Below, piece by piece: positions 14,801 through 29,800 of a stretch of DNA of 64,000 bases (position 1 is its first letter; the number at the start of each line of letters is the position of its first letter). The stretch comes from Strix aluco (lineage: Eukaryota > Chordata > Aves > Strigiformes > Strigidae). The notes under the pieces were generated by a model, which was not told where the DNA came from, did no database searches, and saw only the letters and a list, made by a program, of their open reading frames with translations. The translations under genes and the position numbers were made by a program. The stretch lies in assembly GCF_031877795.1 (NCBI RefSeq), contig NC_133971.1, forward strand, positions 50,211,642-50,275,641, read 5' to 3'.

Positions 14801-17800
14801 AGAACTCCAGAAGTATCTCAACAGCAATGGTGCATAATGCTATTAGATACAAATAGTAAAAACTAATCAGCAGTGACTCTAAACAACTATTTATGATTAA
14901 AGGTACAACATCCTAACCTAATGATATGTTGTAATTTCTTAGCATTATAAGCAAGCAGCTGTATATAGGTTGCTACTGAAGGACAAACAGCATTATACAG
15001 CATGCGTTTACTACATCTGTGTTTTTAGTTTAAAAACTACACAGTACATCACTCTTACCTCAGATTTCTCCAGTTTATTTTGAGCATCAATCTGAGTGAC
15101 AATTTCATTCATGTTGGTCTCCAAAACCATTCCACCCATGACCATTTCAGCCAATATGTTATGGACCTAAAAGAGACCAAAAGAAAATTTTAAAATGCAA
15201 AATGTCCTACATGCATCTGAACAGATGATATCTATATTCCTCAACACAGGAACACATATATTCTGTAAGTCACTTAATTAATGTTAGCAATTTATTTAAA
15301 ACCATTTGGGAACAAAGCTCATAACTTGATGTTCATTTCTGCAGTATCTTCTTTGCTCATATCTCTGTTACAAACTCATGAGCTATACCACTTTGCTTAT
15401 CAATGCTAGAAGAAACTTTCACATTCATCTTTGAGAACCCATTTTTCAGGACTATGGACAAGAGTTCTAAATAGCGTCAATAGTAGTAATACCTCTAAGG
15501 AGCAGGTTCTACAAGATTGAACAAATTGCTCACACACAGATGTGTAAAAACTACTTTGGGCTACATCTATGAAGGAAGAGAGACACAGTGATGCTCACCC
15601 ACCATGGGTACCAAGACTAGGCTTACAATTAGAATTAACATACGTGAGCTAACCCATACCCAAGCTACACCACAAACAGGGAGTCTTCGGCATCTGGGAC
15701 TAAGATTGACAGCTAGGACTCAAACTGAAGGACTACATAAACCAGCTGAAGACCTTAATGAAGTGGGTATGTCTAAATATCCCTCTTTCCTGAAACCCTG
15801 ATTTGGGAATGCGAATTCGTGGGTTCACGAATCTGCTTCAGAGCCTGTATTTGCACCTTATCTAAAGGCTGTTTTTTTTTTTTTAAAAAAAGGCATGCTT
15901 CTACATACTTTCTAGTAAAAATCCAGAGATAATATGTAATGTATAATATTTTAATCCCATTATAATTCTGAAGACAAGGAACACTGTATTACTCTTCTGA
16001 AATAAACACATTGTACAATCTGATACTACAAAGCGCAATTCTGCTATTATTTTGGATAATCTTGCAAATTCCCTGTGGATCACGGATAGATGTAAATCTC
16101 TAAATGAAACAATTCTAAAGATGAGTTGCAAGTAGCATATCAAAAAATACCACACTTTCATTTTTGTGCCACACCTCAAGAACAAAATTGAAGAGTTGTT
16201 TCTCTGATAAATCATTAGTAAATTTCAGTAGAAACTTACAATGGATGTGTTTAGAGAGGCTGAGAACAGCTCTTCCTCTCTGCCTATTGCTACTGAGTGG
16301 AGCTTTAAGGATCAAACACTTATGAGAAAGATTAACAAACCCTACTAAGCCACCCTCTTACACCTGGTATATATGTCCCTTGTAACATACGAAGTTAAAA
16401 AGCATAATATAAAAGTGGTGCTAAAGGTTACTAGGTGAAAGTTACGAAGCCGACTAGGGCACACGGATCATGAACAGAGTTCCCTATTCTTAGAGAGGCC
16501 AGGAGAGGAGGCAGCTGAACTGACATCCCGGACTTCCAAAGGGCTGACTTTCTTGTTTAGGCACCTGCTTGAAAGAATTTCTTGGGAGACAATCCTGAAG
16601 GGTATAGGGGTCCAGGAAGGCTGGGCACTCTTTAAGAAGGAAGTGTTAATGGCACAGGAGCAGGCAGTCCCCAGGTGCTCTAAGAGAAGCCACTGCCAGA
16701 GAAGGCCACCCTGGCTAAACAGGGAGCTTTGGCTGCAGCTCAGGGAGAAAAGGAGTTTACAGCTTTTGGAAGCAGGGGCTAGCGAGTCACAATTACAAAG
16801 AGGCTGTGAGGCTACGCAGGGTGGAAATCAGGAGGTCCAAAGCCCAGCTAGAAATTACCCTGGCTTCAGCAACCAAAGATAACAAGAAATGTTTCTATAA
16901 GTATGTCAACAGCAAAAGAAAGACCAGGGAGAGCCTCCATCCCTCACTAGATGCAGGAGGAAACATGGTAACAAGTGATGAGGAAAAAGCTGAGGTGCTT
17001 AATGCCTTCTTTGCCTCGGTCTTTAATAGCAAGACTAGTTGTAGTGAGGGAATCCAGTCTCCTCAGCCAGAAGACAGAGACTGGGAGAACGACCCCCCCG
17101 CAATCCAGGAGGAGACAGTCAGTGACCTACTGCATCACATAGACACACACAAGTCTATGGGACCAGACAGGATACACCCGAGGGTGCTGAAGGAGCTGGC
17201 TGGGGTGCTTGCCAAGCCGCTTTCCACCATTTACCAGCAGTCCTGGCTGACCAGGGAGGTCCCAACAGAGTGGAAACTGGCCAATGTGACGCCCATCTAT
17301 AAGAAAGGTCGGAAGGATGATCCAGGAAATTACAGGCCTGTCAGCTTGATGTCGGTGCCTGGGAAGCTGATGGAGCAGCTCATCCAGAGTACCATCACAC
17401 AACACATGCGGGACAATGAGAAGATCAGGCCCAGTCAGCATGGGCTTATGAAAGGCAGGTCCTGCTTGATAAACCCGATCTCCTTCTATGACAGGGCGAC
17501 CTGCTTAATGGATGAGGGAAAGGCTGTGGATGTAGTTTACCTTGACTGTAGTAAGGCCTTTGACACCATTTCCCACAGCATTCTCCTGGCGAAACTGGCT
17601 GCTCGCAGCTTGGATGGGCACACGCTTTGCTGGGTAAAAAACTGGCTGGATGGCCGGGCCCAAAGAGTTGTGGTGAATGGAGTTAAATCCAGTTGGCAGC
17701 CGATCACGAGTGGTGTCCCCCAGGGCTCGGTTTTGGGGCCACTCCTGTTTAACATCTTTATTGATGATCCAGACAAGGGGATCAAGTGCACACTCAGTAA

Positions 17801-20800
17801 GTTTGCAGATGACACCAAGTTGGGTGGGAGTGTTGATCTGCTCGAGGGTAGGGAGGCTCTGCAGAGAGACCTGGACAGGCTGGAGCAATGGGCTGAGGCC
17901 AACTGGAGGAGTTTCAATAAGGCCAAATGCCGGGTGCTGCACTTGGGCCACAACAACCCCCAGCAGTGCTACAGGCTTGGGGAGCAGTGGCTGGAGAGCT
18001 GCCAGTCAGAGAGGGACCTGGGGGTGTTGATTGACAGCCGGCTGAACAGGAGCCAGCAGTGTGCCCAGGTGGCCAAGAAGGCCAATGGCATCCTGGCTTG
18101 TATCAGCAATAGCATGGCCAGCAGGGACAGGGAAGGGATCTTACCCCTGTACTCGGCACTGGTGAGGCCGCACCTCGATTCCTGTGTTCAGTTTTGGGCC
18201 CCTCACTGTAAAAAGGACATTGAATGACTCGAGCGTGTCCAGAGAAGGGCAACGAAGCTGGTGAAGGGTCTGGAGCACAGGTCGTACGAGGAGCGGCTGA
18301 GGGAACTGGGGTTGTTTAGTCTGGAGAAGAGGAGGCTGAGGGGAGACCTCATCGCCCTCTACAGCTACCTGAAAGGAGGTTGCAGAGAGCTGGGGACGAG
18401 TCTCTTTAACCAAGTAATAAGTGATAGGACAAGAGGGAATGGCCTCGAGTTGCGCCAGGGAAGGTTTAGACTAGATGTCAGGAAGTATTTCTTTACAGAA
18501 CGGGTTATTAGGCGGTGGAATGGATTGCCCAGGGAGGTGGTGGAGACCCCATCCCTGAAGGTGTTTAAGAGTAGAGTCGACACAGTGCTGAGAGATATGG
18601 TGTAGATGGGAACTGGCAGTGTTAGGTTAATGGTTGGACTGGATGATCTTCAAGGTCCTTTCCAACCTAGTTGATTCTGTGATTCTGTGATTGCAACACA
18701 CGGGGGTAACGCATGCCAGAGCATCTTCGGAAGAGCTGCAGCCTGTGGGGAAGCCTCATAATGGAAAAGTTTTGTGAAGGACTGTCCCTCTGAGAGGGAT
18801 GCTACGTAGAGCAAGTGAAAGAATGCAGAGGAGTGCTTTCTCCCATCAGGAGGAAAGAGCGGTGAACTGACCAAAAATCCCCCATTCCCTGGTCCCACAC
18901 CACTGGGGGGAAGAGGTAGAGATGTCAGGAAAAACTGAGCACGGGAAGAAGAGTCTGTCTTTTGCCCATGACCATAATAGGCGAATCACCCCTCCCTGTC
19001 CTTTTCACAATTCCCGAGCCTTTTGCTTCATTTTTCTCCTTCCCAGTGCTGGGGAAGAAGAGACGCATGAATGGCGTGGTGCTCAGTTGCCCTCTGGGCT
19101 CAAACCACGACAACTGGCCATAAGGAAACCTTTCCCTAGGAGGACGGGGGAGCAGTGGAACAGGCTGCCCAGGGGTTGTGCATGCTCCCTCCCTCTGGGA
19201 GCAACCTGGTGTGACTCCATGGCTGACCCTGCTGGGAGCAACATCTTGTACCAGCCATCCCTGGAGGTTTATATTTGAATTATCCTACAATTTTATAGTA
19301 AAAATATGCTGCTTCATGATGTGTAGAGTTCCACCAGTAAAAACAAATGCTTCAGAGCCAGAAACTTGCTCTATCCATTATAGGCAGGAAATCCAAATTT
19401 CTGGAAAAAGCTAGATGCAAAGAATTAGGGTCAATTTAAGTGTAATGCATATGTCAGCAATGTGAATTGTACCAAAAGTGTCTGTATATATACATATGTG
19501 TATATATATGAATAGGAAAGGGAAAAAAATCATGTATACATATATATGAAATTAGGAAAGACCAATTTATTGTATTTCTAAATACAATAGTTTTGCATCA
19601 ACCAACCTCATAGAAGCCAGATCATGAAAATGCTCAGGACCATGCTAACACTTGCTACTTCTCAAGTGTAGTAAATGCTTTAAAGAATAACTGTGGAACG
19701 ATCACAGACAGTTATACAGGTGTCCAAACAAATCTACAAAAGTTTTAGAAAAAAGCTTTAGAAAACAGTATCATCCCTTGGATTGAAAGAGATACTAGAC
19801 ATAACTGAACATATTACTTAATGACACAGGAATTCACAACACATGCAGCAGTATCTTTGCATATGGTTTTAAAACACTGAAAGCATGAATAAATGCCTGT
19901 GGACTGAATTTGGCTGGCGGGGTTGTTGTTTGTTTGGTTTGGGTTTTTTTTCTGACCTGGCAGAAAATGCAGAAATACTGCTTAGTAGATGCCAGTAAGA
20001 GGCCCAGCTGGTAACATCGCCTTAAAACAGCAGTGGTGCAAGGTCTCCAATAAGTGCACATTATGTATGACAGTTCATGGAACAATTCTATGATATGACA
20101 ATGTATCTGATGCATTTTGTATAATATGAAGACAGACATAAATTCAAGAAGTTGCCAAGCTCAAGCAGAAGAACTAGATCATATAGCCTCTAGAGGTCCC
20201 TTCCAGTATAAGTTACTCTAGGATTCTGAGAACAAAGAAGCTTAACTGTTTTACTATTTTATAAATTAAAAAGAAAAAAAAAAAGGGCTTCTTGAGCACA
20301 CAGACCATTGAATATAAAGGTAAAGTTGTAGCACAATAGCAACAACAAAACAAGGCAACCACTGCATGATAGCAAGACAAAGAATTTGATTTACAGCCTC
20401 AAAGAATGCATCTCACCAAGGCAGCAATTGCCCTTGGTGTAAGTTCTGAAAGAAGTCTGCAACATGCCAGCAAGCTAAGATTAAGAAGTAATTGACAACC
20501 GAGTACTGTTTGCAGATAAAAGAAGGCAGAAGGCAAACTTCAGATTTCTGGCCAGCTGTAGCACTGATGCTATAACTGTATAGAATAGCAGAATACTTGT
20601 ACGGCTGGCATTAATATCCAGTCTTTGGCAGTTATTGCCATTATCCTCATTATGACAGAGGCAGTGAAGAAGGATCATTAATACAATTCTGAATACAGCT
20701 TCTCACAAATAAAATTCCTCATAATTGATAGTGTATATGCAGATTTGCAAATATTACAATAAGCTTTGCAGACAGAAAGAATAGTGACGATATTTTTTTC

Positions 20801-23800
20801 CTAAAGCACAGTAGTCCACTTAGTATTCTACACCAAAACATTAAGAAAATACCTTCCTTAACGTTTTTAGTCATAAGGAAACTATCTAATTACTCTAGAT
20901 GTTGGTGTTTTAAAGGATAGCTTTATTATCATTTTGCTCTCTGAAAGTCCTCTAGTAAGTATATAGTACAAATTAAAGCACCATGAATTACTGCTCAGCA
21001 GTTATTGCAGTATCTCATGTTCAGCATTTCATGTTACAGAAGATGTACATGATAACATTTATCTTTCTATCATGCAAGTTGCTTTAAAAACATGAGAGTT
21101 AAAATTTCTATTTATGCTCAAGCATGCTTAAAAACTTTAAGTCAGAGGCAAAATCCACCTAGTTCATTATCTGGTTTCAAAAATTCACCAGTTGACACTT
21201 GAAAAATTTATGCAAAAAACCTTAAGAGTACTATTTAACCTGATATAAATTCTTTGCTTCAAAATATCTCCAATTTAAGGATTCCTGAAACACAGATTGT
21301 TTGCTGTTTCTTGCTATATTATTGTATTTTATAGCTCCTGTCAGTTTTTCCTTTGGTTAATATGTCTAATCACTTTTGAACCTATTTATAATATTCTTGG
21401 CATCTATGATAAAATGTGACAATGGCAATCCATAATTTAATTATCAATCATGGAAAAAGACATTTTCTTTGTTTCAAACTTACTTCCTGAAATTTTATCT
21501 GATATCCCACTGTTATTTATTTCTGAGAAACAGTTGCTCATTTTCTTCAGGCCCTTCAACACCTTTTTTTATATACTTGTTACTTCTCTGCCTCCAGTAT
21601 CTTGAATATTTACTTTAATCCATGCAAGCTGTTCCATACCTTGGATCATGCTTCTTACCTGTCTCTGTATTTTTTTTCCTACTTTTAGTATGCAATACGC
21701 AAGTCTACCACACAGTATTTAAAAGTGTGTATAAGGCATGGATTGACATAGTAGTTTAATAATTTTTTTTCTTGCCCCACTTTTCCTCTAAGGGGGTGAT
21801 TTTCTAAATAACAGAATAAAATTAATTTTACTTGTTAATCTCCAATGAAAGGAAAACATGACTATGACCAATAATACTATGTAAACACTGTAATCCATTT
21901 ACTCCAATCTCTTAAATACACTATAAGAATAAAACAGTACTAGCAAGTTTGCCCAGATACATGCAGTAGCAAGACATAGATTTTTAATATTAACTTTTTC
22001 TTTTTCATTGCAAATACATATTAAACTAAAAAATACACATTATTTTCTCCATTTTAACAATTTCCCCTAATTATTTTGCTAAAGACACAAAAAAAATTCT
22101 GGATTAAAAAAGCATTAAGTAGCAATGAAGTGCAAAATACACTTCAACAGTGTATTCAAAATAGCATTTAAATGAAAGACTGAAGGCACATGGAATACAC
22201 CTCATTTATATTCTAAAAGAGATCAGACTGTTGAGAACATAAATGTTTCAAAATCTGAAATTGGCATTTTGTAATAATAATTTTGATGTTTTTTTACAAA
22301 AATCAAGAGTGCTTCTTACTTCTGTTCCATATGCTGTGTAAAAGCATGAATGCATACTTTAACAAATGTGGAGAAGGAATGTATGAAGAAAAAAATCTCA
22401 CAGGAAAATCTGGCAAACACGTTTTCTTGTCTTCAAGTTGGGACCAGATTCTGGAGAGTTCACTGTTCTGGTCAGATAATAAGCTCTTAGAAGAGATTAT
22501 GGTACTCCCAGGAATATTTCAATAGGTGCCAAAAACTTGTGAAAAAAATAAAAGTATTTCCTTAAATACCAAACAATGTATTCTAGTATTTTAGCTGTAA
22601 AAGATGCTTATGATAACTTTGTGATGTGTTTTCCATTAGAAAGCACTACACTTCTGGACTCAGTGTAGGAGTCAGTATAGGACTGACATCAACCTCCTCT
22701 GGAAAACATTTTGCTTCAGCTATAGCAAGTTTGGTTTTTTTTAATACAGCTGATCTGTAAAAGAGAAGCCTAATTCTCTCCTGTGCAAACTACACTCCCT
22801 GACACCCCAAGTCCTCATCTGCTACAGCACATAAGAAACACTATCTCATTCCCACCTGTATTTTATTCTCAAACGAATTTCTAGTACTATACCAATATTC
22901 TTCTTGAATAAACAACTCTCTTGGCTCCAGCTTACTAAAAACCATCACTGGGTCCTGTATAATGATGGCTGCCTGACAAAGGTAAATCTTTCCTTATAGA
23001 AACACCACATAAAATGCTACTGAAGAGGCAGCACCTGTTGAGATTACAGAGTTTAGCTCTTATACATAAATGTTATTTCCTGTATTTTTATAAGAATGGC
23101 ATTTCTTGTATTTTAGGCAGTTCTAGCAAGAGGATTGGAAGTCACCTTCCACAATTCCATCAAGAACTGAAGACACAGATCAACTCTCATCCAATTCAAT
23201 CAGTCAATCCTCACTTTTCTCAACACCAGACCACTCACAATACAAATATTTGAAATGTTTCACCCCGAACAGCTCCCACATATAAGTATCCCCTATAACT
23301 GAGATTCTATCCAGACCAAACATCCAGCAGCAGGTGCTCTTTTTCCCTATTACACCCTTGAAATCTATTAACAGGCCAGGTCACAAATATCTGGCAAGAG
23401 AAAGTTAATGTGTTGTAACTCAGAAGACTCAGTGCATTTTGCTTCTTGACAAGGTGACCTCAGCAGCAGTTTAAAGACAATATAATGCTGTAATTTCATT
23501 CTCACAGATGTATACTCCTGTTTTTTTTCTTACAGATTTACAAGAGTACTAATCAACTTAAACTGTACCGAATCAAATGTTTTGATTCCATGTTATGATA
23601 TAAACTAAGTCTTACAAACCAATTACACTGAAGAAATAAGAAAAAGGAAAAAAAAAAAAGAATGGAAATTACATCAGATTAGTCACAACTGAACAACTAA
23701 TGCTACCACACTGCTAGTATTAGCCTTGCATTACTGCAGAAGTTCTGCTTTCTGTATTGTATTTTTTTGTTGACTTATGTTCAAGTTAAAAATCACTGTA

Positions 23801-26800
23801 CTGTGATCATCACTAATGACAAGTTCAAAAGTTTTTTAACTCAAGGTTTCATTTTATTTTGCTAAAATATCTATTTAGAATTTATGGTTCACATTTTCCC
23901 CAGAGTTTGAAAATTCTAGCCTAAACATTTATTGGAATTCTCATATAGTTTTTTTAGTAAATCTAATAAAACACTTAAATTTTAGTTTCACTTTGACAAA
24001 TAGTTTTCAAGAGGAAAAGTATCATCTTATATCCAATACAAAGGAAAACATTCTTCAAGAAATTTAACATTTTGAAGCACCTAAGTTCTTTACATTTTAT
24101 TAGAAAGATGTTTCTCCTATAAAGTGTAAAGGAGTACTTATGTTAAGGAATGCTACTGAATGAAACATGCTACAGAGTAACAGCTTGGACTGCATAGCAG
24201 CCGAAGTATTTTGCAGTCAAAGATAAAGAACAAATTCCTTGCCACAAAACGACTGCAGTGTCTGGGTTCTTTAATCTCAGAAGGCAATATATAAACCACT
24301 CAAATTCTTTTGTACTTTAGTCTGCCATTTTGGAAACAGCTAACGAGTTCCAGCCAGGCTAGAAATCCTAATGACTTGTCATGAGCACAGTATCAGTTCA
24401 AATACCTATTCAGGGTCATTTGCATGTCACTGTCTGGTCAAGGTACAAGTGTTTCTTCCAAAAGAACTTCCTGATTTTGAAACAAACCCAGTCAGTTCCA
24501 AATGGTTATTTCAGCTACTTAACTTGTTACTGGTTTTAGTTCACTTTTAGCGATTTTTGTCTTACTTTCCCTTCTCATCTTTTGCTGTTGATACAAAAAG
24601 TTGTTCACAGATGGGGAAACATGAATGCACAGAAAGCAATAGTAAGCACAAAATGCAACTGAAGGAATAGATTCTGTATATTCAATTCTGAGCACTTTAG
24701 GTATTACCCCAAGAGGTGCCTTTTAAGCCAAGAGGGGTCCTTTTAAATGAAAGATTACCATAGTAATAGCATTTCTCAAAATTAGATTAATAAATAAAAC
24801 ATTTGTTCCTGATAGCTGGGAATATTCAAACAAGATAGTTTCTAAATGTTTGACAAAAGACGTCATGTCTGCTTGAGGTTTAGAAGAGAAAGATCCACGC
24901 AGCACTTAAATTACATAGTCATAGCATTTGAAAGGCAACTGTCAGCCTTAACTGGAAAATCTCGTAACAATTTCAGTTCTGAGTAATATAACACCTGACC
25001 ATAAACAAAATATAACAAATTATTTCCTGAAACTAAGTCCTACTCTGAGAATATTCAGATGTCTCAAATTTGACAATTACATGTGCAATAACACAATGCA
25101 AATCTCCCACATTATTTTATTTTTCCTCAGAAAGACATGCTCCACCACAGCTTTCAAGCTTAAAAATAACATGTTGATAGAAACTGTCTAGATTTCACTG
25201 ACAATAAAAGTAGAATCACTGCAGAGTTTAATACCAAGTGTCAACTAAAATGTTTGGTTCAACTGACAAGAAATATTTCAGGAGCTCGTCACAGTACCTT
25301 GTCTACATGGAAAATTAAATCCAGTTCACAGACATTTTCAAAACATTTGTCTAGTGTTTCCACAAATACCTGCAAAGAGGAAAAAAATCCAGAGGTCAAG
25401 CTTCAACAGAAACTCACTAGTTTCATTAAGTCTGAGGTTTAACAAAAGCAAATACAGAAAATAAACACTGGGCACATTCTAAGGCATTAAAAACATCTAA
25501 AGAAATTAAGAGGTTAACAGTATTATGTCAACAGTATGTTATCTGTAGAGGGCAAAATTGTATGCACATCTTGAAAAAACAGTAACATCATCTATGCTAC
25601 AATTTTCTCATCTGTGATTCAAAGTATTCATTCCCATTTTGTTAGAACCCAACTATTAATCAAAAATCCACTACTTTTTTTAATTATTATTATTATTTTT
25701 ACCAATTACTACATTGCAGGCATCTCCCAGTTAATCAGACTACTATTAACTTTGCCACACAGAGAAACATGGGCAATGTAAACTGTCAGCATCTTGCAAG
25801 TTTGTCAGCATTATGGCTTCCAGCAACAGTACAGCAGCTTTCACCTGGTTTAGAACTGCTGAATCCAGGATGGACCAAACAAAAAGGTAGCTGTCTTAAT
25901 GTCACATCTGCTGGTCCTGTCAGGCATACCACCCCATAAATTTAGAAAAGTCCAGAAGTTTGAACACCCAGGAAAATAACTCCTCCCTGAATCTAGAATG
26001 TAAGTGCACAAAGCAGAAAAATCCAAGCAGCTGCTGAAGTCCAGCCACTGATGATCTCTGTTGGATGTGGACTGTACATTACCCTGCTCTTAAGTACTTC
26101 TCTAACAGATTCCTTACTACTCATGTTAGCCAGTTTTGGTACACTACAAGCATCCCAGTCTCCAATTAGGCCAGATAATGAAAAGATGACTGTACTTGCA
26201 CTCCCAAAGTTCCTGAATGCCAATCACCATGTGCTTGCGGTGAGTGCTGACAAAGACTCCAGTCTTAGAGAGGTACAAGCACAGTTCCCTTTATGCAAAG
26301 GATAACTCCTACTGACTTATATGAGATGTGTCAAGACCTCTAAGTTAAACATATGCTTGAGTTTGAGAGCTTAGTGTCCTCAGAATTAAAAAAGACTTTC
26401 TGTAAGAATTTACAGATCATTTATTAATGAGTAGTATATAAGCTGCAACTTGTGGGAAATTTTGATCTCAGTTTTCTCTTTCAAGGCTGTCTTATCACAA
26501 TATGTGTTTAATATTATTTGTTATTATTATTGGTATGTAAATTATTTTTTTGCAATTCTAAACTCAAACCCTAAAGCAGCAATATGGAAGAAGTTAAATA
26601 TCTTGTTTTGATTCTCTCTCTTTTCAACATGGTTTATTAATCCCATCTTAGTCTTTGAGAGCAACCAGATTTCAAACTGCCTATGCCCAGAGAAATAGGA
26701 ATGAGAAGCCATGTTCTGCTGACAAAAATAAAGTGGATAAAAGGCCTGCTTTTATAGATACATATTTATGTCTACAGACCTAGTGAAACAAGTCTACTTG

Positions 26801-29800
26801 ACATCAGACATTTCCAGCTGTTCACCTTGCATATCAAGAAAGATTACTTTTACACCTGAATCCCTGGTCTCAGATCCTGCTTACACTATAAAAGAGAAGA
26901 GGATGACACTCTGCTGTTGCTATTACTACTATCATCAATCTTCATTTTAAAGTCAAACTACATCTAACAGATGTTCCATGCATTTAGAACAAAGATTATT
27001 CTTTAATACTATACCAATTCATAACTTAAACTAGGAACATAGAGCATTTTCACAGGCAGACTCAAGACAGTAAGGTTCACTGACAACAGTTAACTAAGTA
27101 AATGAATATGCTTCTGTTAAATTATACTGAAGCTAAGCGAAGCAGATCTTTTTTTTTTTCTTCAAGCCGTTGTTAATTTGTTGTGATAATAACAGTCTCC
27201 TATAAAGAAGGGATGCGAGCAAACAAAAAAACTTATATGTTAAGCAGAACAAACTACACAGTTTGCAACTACGTGCAGTAAGACAAATGACCGGAAATGT
27301 TCTCTTACTTTCCTTGTACCTTAGGAGAATGTGGTTACAAGGACAGTGTTGTTTGATATTAGCTGCAGGAAGAAGATTGGAAATAGAGTGTAAACATAAC
27401 CTTTATCCTAATTTTTTAGTTACAAGAGCTAACAGTTTGACAATATTTTTGAAAGAACAGAAAAGATTCCTCATATATATCACCAAGTTTGCACATGAAT
27501 TTACATGCTCTGATTTGACATCCATCTAGTTCCTTGGAAAACAAAGGAACACGTTAAAAACAAAACCAACTCAAAAATCCTCAAAAACAGCCCCCACAGA
27601 TATGTGTATTTAGTAGCAGTATGTATGCCCACACATCAACAACACAGGAGTTCTACTTTTGTGACATTCTTCCAGAAACTAGGGCTTCTCCTATAACAAC
27701 ACTTGATTTATAGTTACAATGGTTACTTTTAAACCTTTACCCATTAAGTAGTGACAACATCACACACAGAATGATCTCACAGATCTCTGCTTGCAATGCA
27801 AGACCAGTAATGCACACCAAACATATTTTAATCTAAGGGAAGTAAGCCGGCACTGAGTATTCTTCAGTGAGATTTTTTACCAGTTAAGGATTTCTCATGG
27901 AAACTTTGAAAACTTCCTCAACCTTTCATTCAGGATGGAGAATTCACTCTGAGTAATGTCAGCACTGACATGGTATACATGTATTATGAATAATTGATCT
28001 TTAAAAGCCTTAAGTCTACAAAGGAAACTAGATTTTTTTACACTAACATTCATTGACCCATTTTAAGACACCTTCAAATAATCAATATGGTAAATAAAAT
28101 TAGAGACACTTTCATCATAATTTTAGTTGAGAGTCAAATGAATTGCACACAATGACAAGCAGTGCTAGAATTTAAGTACTTCAGTAATTCAGATGCTGCA
28201 GACTTGTTAATCAAAATAACCAGAAAACACACCAATTGTTTTGGGACACACACCACACATTAGTTCAAATGCACCTGGTGATGTTATTGAAAAAGAAACA
28301 TAAATGAGTCAAATAGCAGGAAAACAAGGATGCATGCACAATGAATTACTAGCTCCCCCTTGTGCTTTATTTTTGAAATCAATCTTTTACAGTTCAAAGA
28401 AAAACCGATGCACATCTCCATGCAAGTAAACAGAAAAAAAAAAAAGAAAAAACCCACACCTCTCTTTTGTAGTAAAAATGCTTTAATAACGCCAGACACA
28501 CACCTGGAGAGTACAAGTATATGAATCAAAATACCAAATTGTTATTGGATATATACAAGCCAAGAGCTCCCTATACTCAACAATATGTCAAAACACAAAA
28601 CATCACCTTTGCCATGAAGGAGTGATTTTCTGATTAGATAAATAATACAACAAAGGAATAAAACATACATTAATACTGGGAAGATAACAAGGCTAGCAGA
28701 AAAATCAGAACACCTAATCAATCAAATGCATCTGGTGCTAGATCACGTCAAATACTACAAAAGCACGTACACAAAATGAAGTAAAAACAACAGGAATAAA
28801 TCATATCAAGAATATCTCATCCTTCTTCCTAGACTAAACAGCAATAGTAAACCTTAACACAGAATTTACTCAATCTGCCCACGGAGTCCTCTCTTTCACT
28901 GCTTTTGACTGTTCAAATGCTACTTAAGACCCCAACTCGTTTAGAACATAATACTGCGATCATATAGTCAGATATCCATACACAACTGTTTTCTCTTCTG
29001 ATTTAAGAGTGACCTTGTAAGTCATCGTTCACATATCACTGCAAGCATATGTGCTTCCACAGCCTAACTGGGAAATCCTTGGAGCAGCCACTGCGTTCTC
29101 CCACACTTACACTGACATCCCAGGTTTCTTTCAATATTTTTTTTTTTTGAACTACTCATGGATTATACAGAGAATGCCAAGATTACAGTGTAGAGGAAAG
29201 ACTGTACAAGTCCTGCCGGTTAGTCAAAACAGAAGTGTGTTAGGTCTTTCAAGCAGACCTACCAGGACTTACTGCATTACCAATAAGGCTTTTTAGGTCA
29301 AAATGTTCTTTTTGTTCTTAATTCCAGTCCTTTACTTTACACCCAACTCCAAAATAAATAAATAGTGTTAACTGAGAACTAGTTAGGGTTTTTTCTGCCA
29401 AAATAGGAATTCCAGTCACATGTCTCTTTTTTTTTTTTTATACTTAATTAGCATTAAAGCATCTCTGGTCAGGATGATTTAAGAACCGAGAAAAGCATCT
29501 TTCATGAACTGCACTGCATTTCCCATGTGCATCTTACTGAACAACATTATCTTGCAATATATGCAACTTGTCATGGAAGACTGATCTCACAGATTCAGCT
29601 GCTTACTGAGTCAACATGTCTTGGAAGCCCAGCAATAGCTAAAATCCTCAAAAATGCTTACAGTTGACACAGGCTTTTAGTTCCATAAGCACCATTGTAA
29701 ATATTACTCAGTTTTTCCTCATGGCAGTCTACAGTTAGTCACATTTTCTTATGTACTTTATTTCCATGCACTATAACCTTACACTTCACAGGCTAACAAT

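Larger units (their letters stand above)
15167..25297 (-). other. AP3S1: AP3S1 intron 4 (repeat-bearing)
   Basis: An intron of about 10.1 kb carrying the main CR1 insertion (about 16491-18692) and two older CR1 scraps (about 19075-19278 and 20165-20232), all antisense to AP3S1. The rest is AT-rich, with TA/TATG-rich patches near 19485-19550. No recognised exon. Confidence 0.75.

Noticed and set aside
17127-17956. Several 100-150 aa antisense frames
   Set aside because: Shadows of the CR1 reverse transcriptase frame.
19485-19550. TATATACATATG-rich patch as a possible origin or matrix attachment site
   Set aside because: Low-complexity AT sequence, common in introns; nothing specific supports a function.
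26051-26305. 84-aa frame in AP3S1 intron 3
   Set aside because: No homology recognised; no splice or promoter context.
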